Origin: Anaerolineae bacterium
GTDB lineage: Bacteria > Chloroflexota > Anaerolineae > JAFGEY01
DNA: 7,054 nt
Assembly (NCBI GenBank): GCA_016931365.1
Contig: JAFGEY010000313.1
Location: 1 to 7,054 of the forward strand
Direction: 5' to 3'
The notes below the pieces were generated by a model. That model made no database searches. It saw only the letters and a program-made list of their open reading frames with translations, and was not told the DNA's origin. This document shows positions 5,415 through 7,054 of the stretch, in pieces. The first letter of the stretch is position 1. Each line of letters begins with the position of its first letter. The position numbers and the translations under genes were made by a program.

Positions 5415-6702
5415 AAAAATTGGACACCTGATCAACGTTCTCCATCACTTTGCGGATGCCTTGCGCCAGCAGGCGAGCGACCTCAGGCCCGTTCGGCGCG
5501 CGCAAGGCCATCACCAGGCAGGCGTGCGTGTCGCAATGCTTTTGGGCGACCGGGTAGCGATCCAACGGATAGTCCACCTCCTGCCCGTAGGGACACGTCC
5601 ACGGGCAGCCCTGACCGTAGCCGTTCTTGGCCTGAAACACGGTCATCGCCGGCAAGATGAACTGCTGCCACACCGTCAGCGGCACACCTTCAGCATTGAT
5701 CGCCTTGACCAACGCATCGCGAAATGCGCGAGGATCGCGGGCGTGGCCCAGCGCATCCACATCAAAGCGAATCACATAATTGTACCAATTATGCTTGAAT
5801 CCCTCGAACTCGCCGGGTTTGCCCGGCACGGCGGGTAAAATCAGCCCCGGCGTGCCCTGCAACGCCTGGTGCAACACCCCGGCATTTTCGATCTGCTGCG
5901 CCAGATAGCCGTCCAGCCTGGTGAGCTGCGCGCGGCCAAATGCCGCGGTCAGATCGTTGTTGCGATACATCCAGCCCATCGCATAGACGTGATAGTCGCG
6001 CGACTCGACCGGCGTGCGTGTCTCGCCGAACGACCACAGCATCTTGGCCCGCTCGAACAGCGCCTCGTCATCGGTGACAAACATCCCGCCTTCGCCCGAG
6101 CAGAGGCTCTTGTTCTGATTAAAGCTAAACGTGGCGCAGTCGCCCCACGTGCCCACCTTGCGCCCGCGATACTCGGCCCCATGCGCCTGGCAGGCATCCT
6201 CGATCACTTTGAGGCCATGCCGGCGCGCGATGTCGAGTACCGCATCCATGTCGACGGACAGCCCATGCAGGTGGACGACGAGGACCGCTTTGGTCTTGGG
6301 CGTGATCGCGGCTTCGATCTGCGTCACGTCAATGTTCATCGTTTTCCAGTCGATATCGACGAACACCGGCACGGCATTGTGCTGCAGAACGCACGTCGCC
6401 GACGAGGACCAGGAATAGGCCGGCGCGATCACCTGATCGCCCGCGCCGCAGCCGCAGGCATAAACGGCCATGTGCAGCGCCGCCGTGCCCGAGTTGGTGG
6501 TGATCGCGTAGCGGTTGCCGTTCCAGGCCGCAAATTCCCGCTCAAAAGCCACACAGTTCGGCCCAAAGGTATGTTGGCGGCTCTCTAGCGAGGCGAGCAC
6601 CATCTGCCGGTCGACCTCGTCGATCGGCGGCCAGGGCTGGATCGTCCCCGGCCGAATGACCGGCTCGCCGCCGCGAATCGCCAACATGTGTCGTTGATTC
6701 AT
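5371..6702 (-). CDS. DegT/DnrJ/EryC1/StrS-family PLP-dependent aminotransferase
   Basis: This is a cytosolic fold-type I PLP enzyme, 443 residues as read. The family usually transfers an amino group from glutamate or glutamine to a keto-sugar or keto-cyclitol. Visible parts are the phosphate-binding SGTAAL (71-76), cofactor-ring Asp169 in IEDACQAHGA, and the Schiff-base Lys198 in SFNQNKSLCSGEGG (193-206). An RNNDLTAAFGRAQL stretch (247-260) and HNWYNYVIRF (304-313) are typical of the scyllo-inosose/AHBA-synthase-like part of the family. The ATG has a purine-rich GAGGAGAGG upstream. It follows the MFS-type gene by 26 bp and is probably co-transcribed with it. No nucleotide-sugar, glycosyltransferase or cyclitol gene is in the window, so the substrate is open. 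The usual family end is reached near residue 425; the remaining residues look out of frame (see 5310-5414). Confidence 0.9.
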   Translation of the reverse strand: MNQRHMLAIRGGEPVIRPGTIQPWPPIDEVDRQMVLASLESRQHTFGPNCVAFEREFAAWNGNRYAITTNSGTAALHMAVYACGCGAGDQVIAPAYSWSSSATCVLQHNAVPVFVDIDWKTMNIDVTQIEAAITPKTKAVLVVHLHGLSVDMDAVLDIARRHGLKVIEDACQAHGAEYRGRKVGTWGDCATFSFNQNKSLCSGEGGMFVTDDEALFERAKMLWSFGETRTPVESRDYHVYAMGWMYRNNDLTAAFGRAQLTRLDGYLAQQIENAGVLHQALQGTPGLILPAVPGKPGEFEGFKHNWYNYVIRFDVDALGHARDPRAFRDALVKAINAEGVPLTVWQQFILPAMTVFQAKNGYGQGCPWTCPYGQEVDYPLDRYPVAQKHCDTHACLVMALRAPNGPEVARLLAQGIRKVMENVDQVSNFSPIRGDGRHAVDPG

Positions 6703-6728
6703 CTCAATATCCTCTCCTCAAGCCGTTG

Positions 6729-7054
6729 TCAGTTTTCGACGGTAGCGCCAGCGCCCTCGCGCACGCCGCGCAAACTGATTGCGCTCAACAGAAAAAGCGC
6801 CCCGTATCCGCCAAAGAGCACCAGGTACCCCAGGCCTGGCTGGCGCGCGTTCAAATAATCGGCGATCGGCCCGCCGATCCCCGTGCCGATCATGCCCGCC
6901 CCGGCTCCGGCCAGGTTGGAAACGCCCAGGTAGCGTCCGGCCTCGGCTTCGGGGGCCAGGCGCGTGCCCAAAGACCAGTTGGTAGCCATAAACAGCCCGG
7001 TGGCCAGCCCCAGCACGCCCCCGGCGACGTAGAGAATCCACAACTGCGGCGACA
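6729..7054 (-). CDS. MFS-type transporter, C-terminal part (N-terminus beyond the window)
   Basis: The frame is open from its stop (6731-6729) to the right window edge, giving 107 residues of the C-terminus. There are about three hydrophobic segments: VAGGVLGLATGLFMATNWSL, a Gly/Ala-rich segment NLAGAGAGMIGTGIGGPIADYL, and GYLVLFGGYGALFLLSAISL. The loop between the first two, RLAPEAEAGRYLGVSNLAG, resembles the RxGRYxGxxN loop before helix 11 of many major-facilitator transporters. The short polar tail ends GAGATVEN. A TTG at 7043 could be taken as a start but has no special support, and the frame continues upstream, so I treat the gene as truncated by the window. The substrate cannot be told from this end. 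It precedes the aminotransferase gene by 26 bp, suggesting one transcript. Confidence 0.75.
   Translation of the reverse strand, partial: SPQLWILYVAGGVLGLATGLFMATNWSLGTRLAPEAEAGRYLGVSNLAGAGAGMIGTGIGGPIADYLNARQPGLGYLVLFGGYGALFLLSAISLRGVREGAGATVEN

Overview
The window carries six genes, all on the minus strand, so transcription runs from high to low coordinates. It looks like a moderately GC-rich free-living bacterium. The lipoprotein style, GC-rich codons and intergenic gaps filled with short tandem repeats fit Chloroflexota (Anaerolineae-like), but that assignment is an inference; no rRNA or other phylogenetic marker is present.

Layout in transcription order: (1) the C-terminal end of a major-facilitator-type membrane protein, cut by the right window edge; (2) 26 bases on, a DegT/DnrJ/EryC1/StrS-family PLP aminotransferase, whose end looks frame-shifted; (3) a gap with a strong sigma-70-type promoter, a leader of about 105 nt carrying an orphan perfect Shine-Dalgarno sequence, and then a complete four-gene ABC uptake operon: BMP-family substrate-binding lipoprotein, double-domain ATPase, and two BPD_transp_2-type permeases.

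The four ABC genes form one importer. The lipoprotein captures the ligand outside the membrane, the two permeases form the channel, and the ATPase (site 1 intact, site 2 degenerate, as usual in this family) powers it. The binding protein resembles the purine-nucleobase branch of the BMP family, so purine base or nucleoside salvage is the best substrate guess.

Each gap in the ABC operon, and the sequence just after it, holds a different short repeat. In transcription order these are a 14-bp long-armed hairpin plus a 14-nt duplication, an 8-nt G-rich array (potential G-quadruplex) plus a 15-nt duplication, a 7-nt pyrimidine-rich array, and a 9-nt array past the last gene. The coding content is a familiar transporter. 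The less explained material is in these gaps, the leader RNA, the cysteine pairs of the binding protein and the aminotransferase 3' end. I found no CRISPR array, RNA gene, transposase or phage gene.
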